Assembly (NCBI GenBank): GCA_043228905.1
Contig: JBHGNT010000018.1
Coordinates: 4,278,001 to 4,342,000, forward strand
DNA length: 64,000 nucleotides
Direction: 5' to 3'
Source of the DNA: Azolla caroliniana
Taxonomy: Eukaryota; Polypodiophyta
The position numbers and the translations under genes are program-made. Numbering within the stretch: the stretch's first letter is position 1; each line of letters starts with the position of its first letter. Positions 12,302 through 23,137 of this stretch are shown here, piece after piece. A model generated the notes under the pieces. That model worked only from the letters and a program-made list of their open reading frames with translations, was not told the origin of the DNA and did no database searches.

Positions 12302-13530
12302 ATGACTTTCTCATACCCCCGCTTTAACGGAGAAACTGACGCTGCGAGCCACATACGACCGTTCCTCAATGTTTGGAATGCTAATCACATCGTGTAGCGG
12401 TTTCCAAACATGGAAGCCCACGCTTCGAAGATTGCCGAGTTCGGGTTAACTTTGGACGGTCGGGCTGCATGCTGGCATTCCCAGATGGATTTGGTAGCAA
12501 TCACAACCTTTGACCAATTGCAATCGGTGTTCTTGCATTTTTTTCATTGGAGGGTGCCACAATGTGAAATTATCGAGCAATTCTATACCATCAAGCAACA
12601 TCCAACAAAATCCGTAGAGGATTTCAGTCTGCGTTTCCAGAGTTTACGGCGGAACCTTACACGGGCCCCGACAGACGAAGAGGCTAAGGAAACATTTTTG
12701 GCAGCCCTACGACGGTCTATCTGGACGACGCCAAACACACACAGTGTGAAAGGGAGACGTCGGATATGGTCATTGAGCGAGCATTACAGCTCGAGTTAGA
12801 GGAGGAAGATGAAGGACTATCCATGGCATCACTACGGTAGGCGTTGCCTCAAGAAGAGGAACATCGATTCCGCTTGGCCATTTAGTGCACAAGCTGTTTA
12901 AACTCCGGGCATTCCGTGGTCGAATGTAATATGAGAATACATTGCCCCATTTGCCACTCACGGGCACACACGGTGGATCAATGTGAGTACAATATGCTGA
13001 ACAAGCCCACACCTATAGTACACCGTATGGAGCCACAACGGCAATTTCGCAGGAATGACCAAGGCCGACAAGAGGAGCATCCCCGGTATACGGACCGAAA
13101 TCAAAGAATGGAGCGCCAATACCGTCACCACCGTAACAACAACCCGTATTTCGACGAAGAAGAGCAGGAAGAGGAAGAGTACCGGAATACCAACCGTTAC
13201 AATCGGGAGGGGCGTCGCTACGACAATCGACGACCCACCAACAATCGCAGAGGATTCAACGGACCTTGTCAAAATGGTAACAATCGTTCGCCTAGGGAAC
13301 GACGCCGTTATGAGGAGAGTTTAGAAGATGAACAACGCCCAACGCCGCGTCGAGAATATCGTCAACAACCCCGGAATAACAAGCAAATTTAGGAAACCCG
13401 GGAAGAGAACCGTACGGGTAGAAACCAATACACCACCGATTGTAGAGAGAGGCGAGTGAAGCGTACATTGTTTCGTGTGCCAGCAGCCCGATCATTACGC
13501 GACGCAATGTCCGCGTCGCAAAGGTAAGGA
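12302..13530 (+). pseudogene. Element E gag with two zinc knuckles
   Basis: From MTFSYPRFNG the frame passes a TAG into the retrotransposon gag domain (EFGLTLDGRAACWH, LRFQSLRRNLTR, FLAALRR). A first knuckle-like motif CPICHSRAHTVDQC (CX2CX4HX4C) lies near 12947-12990, then an Arg/Asn-rich low-complexity stretch, then a second knuckle CFVCQQPDHYATQC at 13469-13510 in another frame. Element I has the same two-knuckle plan. Several stops and frameshifts make it a pseudogene. Gag forms the virus-like particle and the knuckles bind RNA. Confidence 0.8.
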
Positions 13531-14527
13531 ACCAGCCATAAATACAATCATGACAGAAGTCCAGCAAAGCACAAGATGAGATGTGCAAAGCAGCCCAAGC
13601 TTGGGTAGAAAAAGCAAATGCGGTGAACGCGGAGTGTATGAAACAAGAATCAACGAACGCTAGCTTGCATACGGACGATAACACATTAACAACGGACCCC
13701 ATATGGCAAGCATTGGCAAACTGTGAAATAACGTTGACCATGGATAAGCTCCTCCGCTTGGTTCCACAATTCCGATAGGTGGTAGAAAATCGTTTACGAG
13801 GCACAACCAGATTAGATGTCTCGACCAATTTCGTGGAGTCTAGTACCGACCCAATAGTAGTAGATCATCACAATCTGCCCATTAAATTGGTACTGAAGGG
13901 TCAAGAAATACTGTGATGCATCGTCGATGGGGGGTCCGGCGTAAACGTCATTAGTACAACCATGTGTACTTGACTGGGCATTACAAATTGGGAAGCATGC
14001 CCTTTTTGGCTCCGTATGGAGGACACCCGTTCCATCAGGCCCCTTGGGTTAATTTGAAAATTAGGAATTGTCGTCGGAGGCCATCACTTTGACATCTTTG
14101 TGGTGGTGCTCGCATTAGAAGCTCTAGGAGCGTATCCAATTCTGCTGGGCAGACCATGGTTACGCTCTACCAACATCAAGTAGAATTGGCGACATAATTG
14201 TATCAGCTTCCGACGAAGCCGCAACAAAGTCCGTGTACCTACGTAGGAAACAACGGCCCCAACCAAGGGCATAACGCAATTATACGCCGAAGATATTAAC
14301 ATGCTGGAAGGATTGGATGATATTGAGCTTGAGGCATACCTCAATGAAAACCCGCGGATCGTGCCATTATTCGAAATTGACGTAATGGAAACCACTGCGG
14401 AGTACGCCCCAACCAGTACGCTTTAAGAAGAGGAGTACGAGCCTGCCCTGAGTCGATAATAGAGTTAAGTAGGGCACGAGAAGCGTTCAAAAAAGAAATG
14501 GAAAACTTGCATCAAGTCACCGCTTCT
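13531..14527 (+). pseudogene. Element E gag-pol linker and protease
   Basis: Includes ALANCEITLTMDKLLRLVPQF, matched in element I by LQECQITLSLGRLLQLVPRF. The aspartic protease motif IVDGGSGVNVI lies near 13920-13955. The fold then continues in fragments, with a recognisable LLGRPWL near 14140. Frameshifts and stops throughout. Confidence 0.7.
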
Positions 14528-15769
14528 GTATTAGAAGAAGTCAACATCGGAATGACGGAGGTGCCATGACTACTCTCAACTAGGGACCTGACCTCAGGTG
14601 AGAAGACGGTAATGACAAAACTGCTCCGGGAATATAGGGATGTTTTCGCATGGCCATATGAGGACATGAAAGGGTTGTATCCAAAATTTTATCAGCACAA
14701 GATCAACTTGCCAACGTGAAACCTGTGTAGTAGCGACGTTATCAGATGAACCCGAATTACGCGGCTCACGTAAAAGAAGAAATTGACAAATTGTTGAAAG
14801 TAGGGTTCATTCAGCCCGTCAAACAAGCCACGTGGCTGAGTCCAATAGTCGTGGTGCCGAAGAAAAATGGGAAAATATGCGTTTGTGTGGATTACCGCAA
14901 GCTAAACGCCGTAACAATTACAGATGCGTTTCCCTTACCTTTTACAGATAGCGTACTAGACGCCGTCGAGGGCCATGACATGTATAGTTTTTTGGATGGC
15001 TTCAACAGATACAATCAAGTACGTATGCACCCTGATGACCAAGAGAAGAGTCTGACTGCGTTCGTCACAGACTGGGGCGTGTTTGTTGCCGTAGTAATGA
15101 TGTTTGGTCTGAAAACGGCGCCAACCACTTTCCAACGAACAATTACGGAGATTTTTGGAGAATACATATTTGCATTTATGCAAGTTTTTCTCGACGACTT
15201 TGTGGTGTATGGAACATGAGGTGAACATTTGGGGCATCTACGGCTTTGTTTGGAACGTTGCCGTACGTCATGCCTCAATCTTAATCCGGCGAAATGTCCA
15301 TTTGGTGTCACCAGCGGAGCACTCCTCGGATGTATATAGTAAGCAAGTAGGGGATAACAGTAGACCCTAACAAAATCACGGAAATCATTGAAGCGAAGAC
15401 CCTGACTAATGCCAAAGCCCTTAGCCGCTTCTTAGGGCAAATACGCTGGCACAACCATATGTTACGATACTTGGCGGATTTCGCGACTCCATTACATGCC
15501 GCCGTACATCGTACTCCTTTCAAGTGGATGACAATAGAAGACAAAGCGTACGAGGCACTTAAGATAATGCTAACCCAAGCACCAATCGTACAACCACAAG
15601 ATTGGACGACACCTTTTCACGTATTTGTCGATGCCTTAGATATCACAATAGGTAGTGCATTGATGCAGCTCACAGAGCCTAATTGGTACTGACCGATTTA
15701 TTACGCCAATCGTAAATTATTGGATGCCGAATGGAACTACTCCACGACCGAGCGTGAGACCTTGGGTAT
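14528..15769 (+). pseudogene. Element E reverse transcriptase and start of RNase H
   Basis: The longest open piece (14746-15219) runs MNPNYAAHVKEEIDKLLKVG to VFLDDFVVYG and holds the RT landmarks CVDYRKLNAV and FLDDF. A TGA follows at 15217-15219. The connection domain resumes (LADFATPLHAAVHRTPFKW) and RNase H begins at FHVFVDALDITIGSAL. Copia B cuts it at 15769; the next residues resume at 31620 (MIYNINKFRHYLLGRKF), giving the expected join across the insertion. Confidence 0.85.
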
Positions 15770-16045
15770 TGTTAGGTGTAAAGGCCCATAGTTCACAAAT
15801 TAGGTAATTATTCGTATATGTGAACACATTGTTCACCTAGACAGGACACCTCCTTTTGTAATGTGAGCACACCACTTTCTTTGTAAGGTTAACTAATATA
15901 ATAACCTTTTTTTTCTTGTGTACCAATTAAGGCGGTTGGGTACACCAAAGATCTACGTGTCTCTACTCTCATCTCTACTACAGTCCTGTTTTGCCGAACG
16001 TCATCTCTCAATAGTTGATCCGTCAAACATCCCTCTTTACCTTTA
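15770..16045 (+). repeat. Element B 5' LTR
   Basis: TGTTAGGTGTAAAGGCCC to CTCTTTACCTTTA, matching 31344-31619 base for base except about 11 substitutions. It is short, and ends TTTA rather than the usual CA, as shown by the exact position of the right-hand TSD. Confidence 0.93.
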
Positions 16046-16047
16046 AC

Positions 16048-16060
16048 TGGTATCAGAGCC
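16048..16060 (+). promoter_or_regulatory. Element B primer binding site (tRNA-iMet type)
   Basis: TGGTATCAGAGCC, two bases past the LTR end, complementary to initiator tRNA-Met. Confidence 0.9.
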
Positions 16061-16216
16061 AAATCTCTTTCCTTTGTTTTGCTGTTTTTCTTTAGATTCA
16101 GAATCAACAGAAAACATAGATTTAAAATAAATAAATAAATAAATAAATCTGTTAGACCCTTTCCTATTGGTATTTTGCTCAATTTCTGAAGGCATCTGTC
16201 ATAAATCTTGGGAGCA

Positions 16217-17100
16217 ATGGCCTCCACTTCAGCTGAAGTGAAAAACCTCTTTGAAATCAAGAGATTTGATGGAAAAGATTTTGAATTGTGGAAAGAGTGT
16301 ATGCTGGGCATCCTCTAAGAGATTGTGAAGATGCTCTCGTAGAAAAGAAACCAGAGAGCATGGAAAATGATGCTTGGAACACTCTGAATAAGAAAGCCAT
16401 TACATATATTAAAATGGCTGTTTCTGATGAAATTCTTGTAGATGTGAAGGGCTTGACTACTGCTCATCAAGTTTGGGAGAAACTTAAGAAAACTTACGAG
16501 AATACTACTCCTGTGAATCAGGTGCATTTGATGAGAAAACTTGTCAGTATGAGGCTTGATGAGTCAAAAGGTGCAACTGAGCATCTATCGTTATTCATAG
16601 GTACTCTCTCCCAACTACAAGATTTAGGATTACTAGCTTTTGATGACAAGCTCAAAGCTATCTTCCTACTTATGACTTTACCGGATTCGTGGGAAACATT
16701 AGTTGTTTCACTATCTAATAGCCCCACCTTGACCTTCGATGGGGTGCGGGGCTCTATTCTCAGTGAAGAGATTAGAAGACAATCTAGTGGAGAAGGTAGT
16801 GGTTCAGCATACAATATTAGGGGGAGATATGATAAGAGGAACCCAAATGTAAGACAAAGAAATAGAAGTAAGAGTAGAGGGAAAGGAAAACAACAAGATA
16901 TCACATGCTATCATTGTGGCCGTAAAGGTCATAAGAAACCTGATTGTAGATATTGGAAGATGGAACTAGAAAGGAAGAACAATGTAGGAGAGAAGAAAAA
17001 CAAAGATGATAAGTTTAATACAACAGAGAAAGCTAATATGGCTTCAAATGTTATCATTGAAGACCTATCTAGTGAAGATGGTGATGTACTTTGTATTACA
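16217..17100 (+). pseudogene. Element B gag
   Basis: ATG at 16217 opens the gag start (EVKNLFEIKRFDGKDFELWK), which stops after about 33 codons at a TAA. A second frame (from 16288) carries the rest: the gag domain with VWEKLKKTYEN and VNQVHLMRKL, then CYHCGRKGHKKPDC, a perfect CX2CX4HX4C zinc knuckle at about 16906-16950. A single frameshift or small rearrangement near 16290-16320 separates the two. Capsid and RNA-binding role, by family. Confidence 0.88.
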
Positions 17101-18800
17101 GGTGATGCCTTTATAGCTCATGTTCAAGACATGCAAATCACCAAAACAGATGTTATTGATGCTTTATTGTCAATCGATGATGGATTGACACAGACATGGA
17201 TAGTAGACTCCGGTCCGGGGCTTCTTTTCATGTTACTCCATGTTTGGAGTGCTTTACCACATTTGATGCAGGTAGTTACGGAAAAGTTTATCTTGGTAAC
17301 AATAGTGCTTGCAATATTGATGGTATTGGTACCATACACTTGTCTTTGGATAATGGTCAAGAGCTTGTGCTCAAAGATGTTAGGTATGTACCTAGCATTA
17401 AGAAAAGTTTGCTATCTGTAGGATAGATGGATTTGCATGGTTACACCACATTATTCGGTGGTGGATTATGGAAACTAAAGAAAGGATCTATGGTTATTGT
17501 GAAAGGTTGCAAAAAGGGCACTCTGTACTATTTGCAATGTAAAGCTTTACCTGGAAAGTTTCTTGCTATTGCTGAATTCGACTCTCGTTTAGAGCTTTGG
17601 CATAAGAGATTAGGACATATGAGCCAAAAAGGACTTGAAGTCCTTTCTGCTTTAAAAAGATTTGATGTTAAAGGATCAAAGTTGGTTTTTTTGTAATGAT
17701 TGTCTATTTGGCAAACAAGTGAGAAATTCTTATTATTCTGGTATCTCTAGTAAACCAAATGTGCTAGATTTGGTGCATTCTAATGTATGTAGCATGCATG
17801 TAAAATCCTTGGGCGGTGCTGCATATTTTATTTCCTTTATCGATGATTATTCTAGGAAGATTTGGGTGTACTTGATGAAAAGAAAAGGTGATGCATTTGA
17901 TGCATTTAAATCTTTTCATGCATTTGTGACTACTAAAAAAGGGACAAAACTGAAATGTCTCAGAACAGATAATGGGGGTGAGTTTACATCTGCAGAATTT
18001 AAGTCTTATTGTGACTTACATGGTATTAAAAGAGAGCTTACAGCTCCATATAACCCTTCATCAAATGGGATGGCAGAAAGGTTAATAGGACCATGTGTGA
18101 GCGAGTACGATGCATGCTGTCCACAACTAATCTCCCTCATGAATTTTGGGGAGAAGCATTAAAAACCGCGGTTTATATATGTAATCGTTCTCCCAACAAG
18201 ACCTTAAAAAATGGAATACTTGAGGAGGTTTGGTTTGGCAAACCAGCCTCATATGACCATTTATGAATTTTTGGTTGTGATGCATTTGTACACATTAGAA
18301 GTGAGCTGAGAAATAAGCTCGATGCTAAGTCCACCCTGGGCATTTTTATGGGCTATGGTGATGAAGGTGAAATGGGCTATAGGATTTGGTTACCTCAGTC
18401 CAGAAAAATTGTATGCAGCCGGGATGTTGTTTTTAATGAAGAAAAATTGCTGAAAAATGCTTGTTCCTCTGTTGGGAACTCTAAGAGCGTTACATTTCAG
18501 AAATTACAACCATCCACAAAATCTGAAAATAAACCTCATGATGCTATACCAAAGGTTGAATATGATGATCGGCCAGTTATCTTTGAGCCAGAAGAAGTTG
18601 GACAACAAAGAGATGCTCATGAAGGTATTGGTCAACGAGATGAAGGTACTGAAGAAAAAAATATAGATGTCGAACAACATGCTGGACATGGTTTGCAACA
18701 GCCAGAAAGTGCTGAAAATGATTTTCCTCCAGAGTTAGAACCAATCCCAGAAAATACTGATCATTGGGTACGTAGGTCGAATCGTTCAAGGAGGTAGGTA
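17101..18800 (+). pseudogene. Element B protease and integrase
   Basis: The protease motif DSG appears at WIVDSG near 17195, where a frameshift occurs. Integrase follows: an HHCC-type zinc finger starting LWHKRLGHMS (17598), then the catalytic core with FIDDYSRKIWVYLMKRK (17840), CLRTDNGGEF (17957) and NPSSNGMAER (18052). The DDE spacing is as in copia. Frame changes at about 17200, 17690 and 18110, and stops near 17424 and 18264, leave it broken. Confidence 0.88.
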
Positions 18801-19839
18801 TATAGATATGACCCCTCTTTGCATTATGTCATGCTGTTAGATGAGGGTGAACCTCTTACTTATAAGGAGGCAATGTCATGTGAACTTAGCAGTAAGTGGG
18901 AGCTTGCAATGCAAGAAGAAATAAAATCTTTATATGCAAATGATACATGGGATCTTGAAGGAAAGCTCTTCCAAATAACTGGGTTTATAAGATAAAGGAA
19001 ATTGAAGGGAAACCAAAATACAAGACAAGATTAGTTTCCAAGGGTTATGCACAGAAAGAAGGTATTGACTTCCAAGAGGTCTTCTCTCCTGTTGTGAGGA
19101 TGACCACACTTTGTGTGCTATTTGCTCTCACTGCAATGCTTAATTTGGAATTGTAGCAAATGGATGTAAAGACCGCTTTTTTGCATGGTGATATTGATGA
19201 AGAGATCTACATGAAACAACCTGAGGGTTTTGTAGTCTCTAACAAGGAGCATTTGGTATGCAAACTAAAACGTAGCTTGTATGGCCTAAAACAAGCACCA
19301 CGACAGTGGTATAAGAAGTTTGATACTTTTATGCTTTCTCAAGGCTTTGATCGTAGTTATGCATATCATTATTTATACACGAAAAAGGATATCGATGACA
19401 ATCCTATCATACTTGTTCTATATGTGGATGATATGTTGCTAGCTGGGAAAAGAAAGACTAGTCTTGATGCTCTAAAAGATCAACTGAAATTGGTCTTCTC
19501 TATGAAAGATTTGGGAAATGCAGAGCATATTTTGGGCATGAGAATCAACAGAAACAGAAAAGACAAATTGTTGTTTTTGTCACAAGAAAAGTACATTGAA
19601 AAAGTGCTTAACAGATTTAATATGGCAGAAGCAAAGTCCCTTGGAGTTCCTTTGCCGTCATATCTTAAACTCAACAAGGCTGATTGTCCAAAGGATGAGA
19701 TGGAAATCAATGCTATGAAGGGAATTCCGTATGCATCAGCATGTGGCTCTCTAATATATGCCATGGTAGCTACTCGTCCAGATATTGCTTATGCAGTGGG
19801 AGTTGTTAGTCGCTATATGTCTAATCTCAGGAAAGCACA
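18801..19839 (+). pseudogene. Element B reverse transcriptase, left part
   Basis: Copia RT. The frame from 19160 runs MDVKTAFLHGDIDEEIYMKQ, RSLYGLKQAPRQWYKKFD, LYVDDMLLAG (YVDD active site near 19420) and SMKDLGNAEHILGM into the RNase H lead YAMVATRPDIAYAVGVVSRY. The TSD GCACA of element C begins at 19835. Coding resumes at 30769 with HWEAVKCVFRYLKGT. A TAG sits just before 19160. Confidence 0.9.
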
Positions 19840-20585
19840 TGTTAGGATCTCGGTCCCTCTGGATAGGATACGAAGGCCCGACATTGGAAGACCCGGTGAG
19901 AACCGGATGTGGAGTACTCGGCAACGGAAGACCCAGTGAGAACCGGATGTGGAGTACCGGGCAACGGAAGACCCGGTGAGAACCGGATGATGAGTACCTG
20001 GCAAGGAAGACCCGGTGAGAACCGGATGACGAGTAACCGATAAGGAAGACCCGGTGAGAACCAGATGACGAGTACCCGACAAGGAAGATCCGGTGAGAAC
20101 CGGATGTTGCAGGCCCGGTGAGAACCTCTCACTGGATGAAGGGACATATATGTAGATATGTTTCTGAGAGCCCATTGGGGCTATATCTGTAAATAGTCCT
20201 AATGTCATATTAGTATAAATGTGACCTAGGGAAAACAATGTGTATGATGATGATCATAGTTGCTGTTGTTTTTGGTATAGCGCAATTCGTGTAACGACTG
20301 TACTGAGAGAGAGAGAGAGAGCGATACAGAGCATGTCTCTGTTGTAACCGCTGCAAGGCGAAGATTGTGAGCAAGAGGTCGTTGCCTATGTGCTCCATGT
20401 TGTACTCTTTGACATAGTGATAGTTTGGAGTCTGTGGGCTCCCGTGGTTTTTCCTTCTCAGGGTTTTCCACGTTAACATCCTGTGTATTCTCTTTTTCTA
20501 TTTGTGTACTTACCTCCATTCCCATTTCTTCTGTGTTTGATTGTCATCAAGTGATCTACTCTTTGGTTGTGACTGGAGACTATTC
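19840..20585 (+). repeat. Element C 5' LTR (3' end deleted)
   Basis: Starts TGTTAGGATCTCGGTCC. It matches the 3' LTR to GGAGACTATTC, then the 3' LTR continues CACATATTTTGCATCA while this copy jumps into gag. The loss spans the LTR end, primer site, leader and gag start. A (GA)n tract lies at about 20307-20320. Confidence 0.85.
19886..20135 (+). repeat. LTR minisatellite of element C, 5' copy (7 units)
   Basis: Seven units of about 40 bp (two are shorter) on the core GAAGACCCGGTGAGAACCGG. Each core contains CCGGT-GAGA-ACCGG, a perfect 5-bp inverted repeat around a GAGA loop, with a few decayed units. The matching array in the 3' LTR has six units, so copy number changed after insertion or during replication. 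Confidence 0.9.
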
Positions 20586-21293
20586 TCCAACTACTCAGTG
20601 TGGAACTCGAAGATGAGGGACATGCTCGTGGTTAAAGATCTTTGGTTGCCGGTTCAGTTCGGGGACAAGAGATCGGACAAAATCGATGCCACGATATGGG
20701 AGGTGATGCACATGAAGACAACAACGTACATACGGTGCTTCATCGACATGAGTCTATACAACAACTTCAATGAAGAGAGCAAGGCTCATGAGCTTTGGGA
20801 GAAGATCAACATTATGTTTCAGAACAAAAATGTTGTTAATCAGGTTTCGGTATTTCGGAAGCTAGTAAGACTCCGGTACCAAGATGGCTCCAGCATGACG
20901 GAGCACATGAATGCCTTCTAGGGGCTGGTCCACCAGGTAACATCATTGGAAGTACCTCTCACTGATGAGGTACTAGCACTACTCCTGCTCGGTTCCCTCC
21001 CAGATAGCTGGGAGACGTTGGTCGTCACTTTGGGCAATGCCGGGCCCGAAGGGAAACGGTTATCCCTAGCAAGAGTGAAGTCGAGCTTGGTAGATGAGGA
21101 GGTGCGTCGGAAAGACAAGGATACGAGCTCCGACTCCAAAGCACTCCTTACCGAATCAGAACGCGGAAGACAAAGGAAATGTAGTCCCCAGAACCGGGAA
21201 AAGTCGGGGACACGGTCAAAGTCAAGGGGGAGGCCTACTTGCTTCTATTGCGGCAAGCCGGGACACTTCCAGAAGAACCATCGGCACTTCTGA
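20586..21293 (+). pseudogene. Element C gag
   Basis: Begins inside the gag domain (SNYSVWNSKMRDMLVVKDLW), and continues through WEVMHMKTTTYIRCFIDMSL and NQVSVFRKLVRLRYQDG. A TAG is near 20919; the frame resumes with LLLGSLPDSWETLVVTL. It ends in a zinc knuckle CFYCGKPGHFQKNH, in which the last cysteine is replaced by His (21240-21281). N-terminus lost with the deletion of the LTR end. Confidence 0.88.
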
Positions 21294-22732
21294 AAAGACA
21301 AGGAAACCGATGGTACCGATTTGAAGCGGACACCGGACTAGAATGGTGAAGACCGGAGGGGACCGGACCGGAAGGGAATGACGGCAATCGCGGCAAGTGA
21401 AGAAGAGTTGATGCTCATCACCGAGGAGAGTGAGTTGAACCTTGCCGACGATGAGACAACGTGGGTTGTCGATTCCGGAGTGTCGTTCCACCTTAACCCG
21501 GACCGGAAATGCTTCTCATCCTACACAACTGGTGATCACGGCTGTGTCCGGATGGGGAATGAAGGTACATGCCAAATTGTCGGCATAGGAGATGTGTGGT
21601 TGTCAACACCAACCGGATGCAAGCTGCTGCTGAAGGATGTCCGACACGTTCTGGAGGTTCGACTGAACCTGATGTCAGCATGTCGGCTAGATGATGAAGG
21701 CTACACGGGTAGCATTCGGAACGGAGTAATGAAATTCAGCAAAAGGAGCCTGATAGTGGCTCAGGCCCGAAAGGTCAACACGTTGTACTTGATAAATGCT
21801 CGGTTATGCCTGGAAGAAGTGAACGTGGCTTCCAACACTGCCAGTGAGCTGTGGCACAAGAGACTGTGCCACATGAGCGTGAAGGGGATGAAGAGGCTTG
21901 CCGATGACAACCTCATTCCGGTGAAGAACGTGCATTTTGAGAGGTGCACCGACTGCCTAGCCAGTAAGCAAAACCAGACCTCATTCCAATCAAGGCCATT
22001 GATGAGAAGTAATGCACCATTGGAGTTGGTGCATACCGATGTGTGTCAAGTGGACACGAAGTCCCATGCCGGAGCGCAGTACTTCGTGACGTTCATAGAT
22101 GACTAGAACAGGAGACTGTGGGCCACACCGTTGAAGACGAAGGATTAGGTATTATCCATCTTCAAGGAGCTCCACGCAAGAGTGGAAAGAGAAACCGGAT
22201 GGAAGTTGAAGGCGGTTCGAGCAGATAACGGAGGGGAATACCGGGGGCAGTTCGAGGAGTACTTCCACTCGAAGGGGATCCGGCTCGAATTTACCGTGCT
22301 GAAGACGCCGGAACTAAATGGGCTAGCCGAGAGGATGAACCGGACCATAATGGAAAGGGTCCGGAGTATCCTAGCACATGCTAAACTACCCAAGATGTTT
22401 TGGGCTGAGGTGCTGTCGACAACGACGTATGTCATAAACAGATCACCCTCAGTGCCTTTGGATGGAGACACGCCGCAAAAGGTGTGGACCGGTAAGGAAG
22501 TGTCCTACCGGCATTTGAAGGTGTTCGGGTGTCTCACGTACATGGATGTTGCTAAGGACCGGAGAGGAAAGTTGGATCCAAAGACCCGGCCATGCATATT
22601 CCTTGGATGCGGCGATGATGAGTTCAGCTACCGAGTGTGGGATCCGGTTGACAAGAAGGTTTTTCGGAGCCGAGATATTATCTTCATGGAGGACAAGACT
22701 CTTGCCGACTGGGAGTCGGAGAAGAAGATAAT
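21294..22732 (+). pseudogene. Element C protease and integrase, left part
   Basis: Protease motif WVVDSGVSFHLNP (21462), with Val in place of the usual Ala. Integrase zinc finger from LWHKRLCHMSVKGM, core with FVTFIDD (TAG follows at 22104), VRADNGGEYRG (22220) and LNGLAERMNR. It continues to the C-terminal GKLDPKTRPCIFLGCGDDEF region. Element D interrupts at 22732 after ESEKKI; reading resumes at 28208 in the same frame. Two TAG stops lie at about 22105 and 22147. Confidence 0.9.
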
Positions 22733-23137
22733 TGTAAAGAGTAACGTGCGGAAGCAAGTATGAAGACCGAACAGAAGGAAGAAAACACATGTTTAATGGA
22801 GAGCTTGAGCTTACGCACTATACGCAGGAGAGACAGAGAGAGTGATAGAGAGAAAATACAAGAACTATATTCAACAAGAAAAAAACTCGATTCACTACTC
22901 TATACACATGTGTGTTCCATGAACACTTTTATACAAGTCCTCGAAGGACTGACCGAAGTACTGACCGTACTTCAATGCTCATTAAGAGCTCCTACACTAA
23001 CTCCCAAATATATTCCTCACGGAATATCTTTCCTAACGGCCTCCCAGTTTACGCACTCAGCCTAACCGATCGGTCCCATCCATCCGGTCCTCGGCTTCTT
23101 CAGCTGATCCGGCCGATGTTGAGCTTGTCTCTCAACA
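22733..23137 (-). repeat. Element D 3' LTR
   Basis: In minus orientation it begins TGTTGAGAGACAAGCTC and ends GTTACTCTTTACA. It matches 27780-28207 with about ten substitutions and two short indels. The minus-strand stretch TTGACAGGGAG just before it serves as the polypurine tract. Confidence 0.93.

Noticed and set aside
19886-20135. CRISPR-like array in the LTR of copia C
   Set aside because: Repeats contain palindromes and regular spacing, but the spacers are not unique, the array is inside an LTR, it recurs in the other LTR, and the genome is a plant.
19813-20238. Long minus-strand frames over the C minisatellite (also at 29899-30403)
   Set aside because: They arise from the repeat unit lacking stops in that frame, and occur in both LTRs; no sign of a gene.
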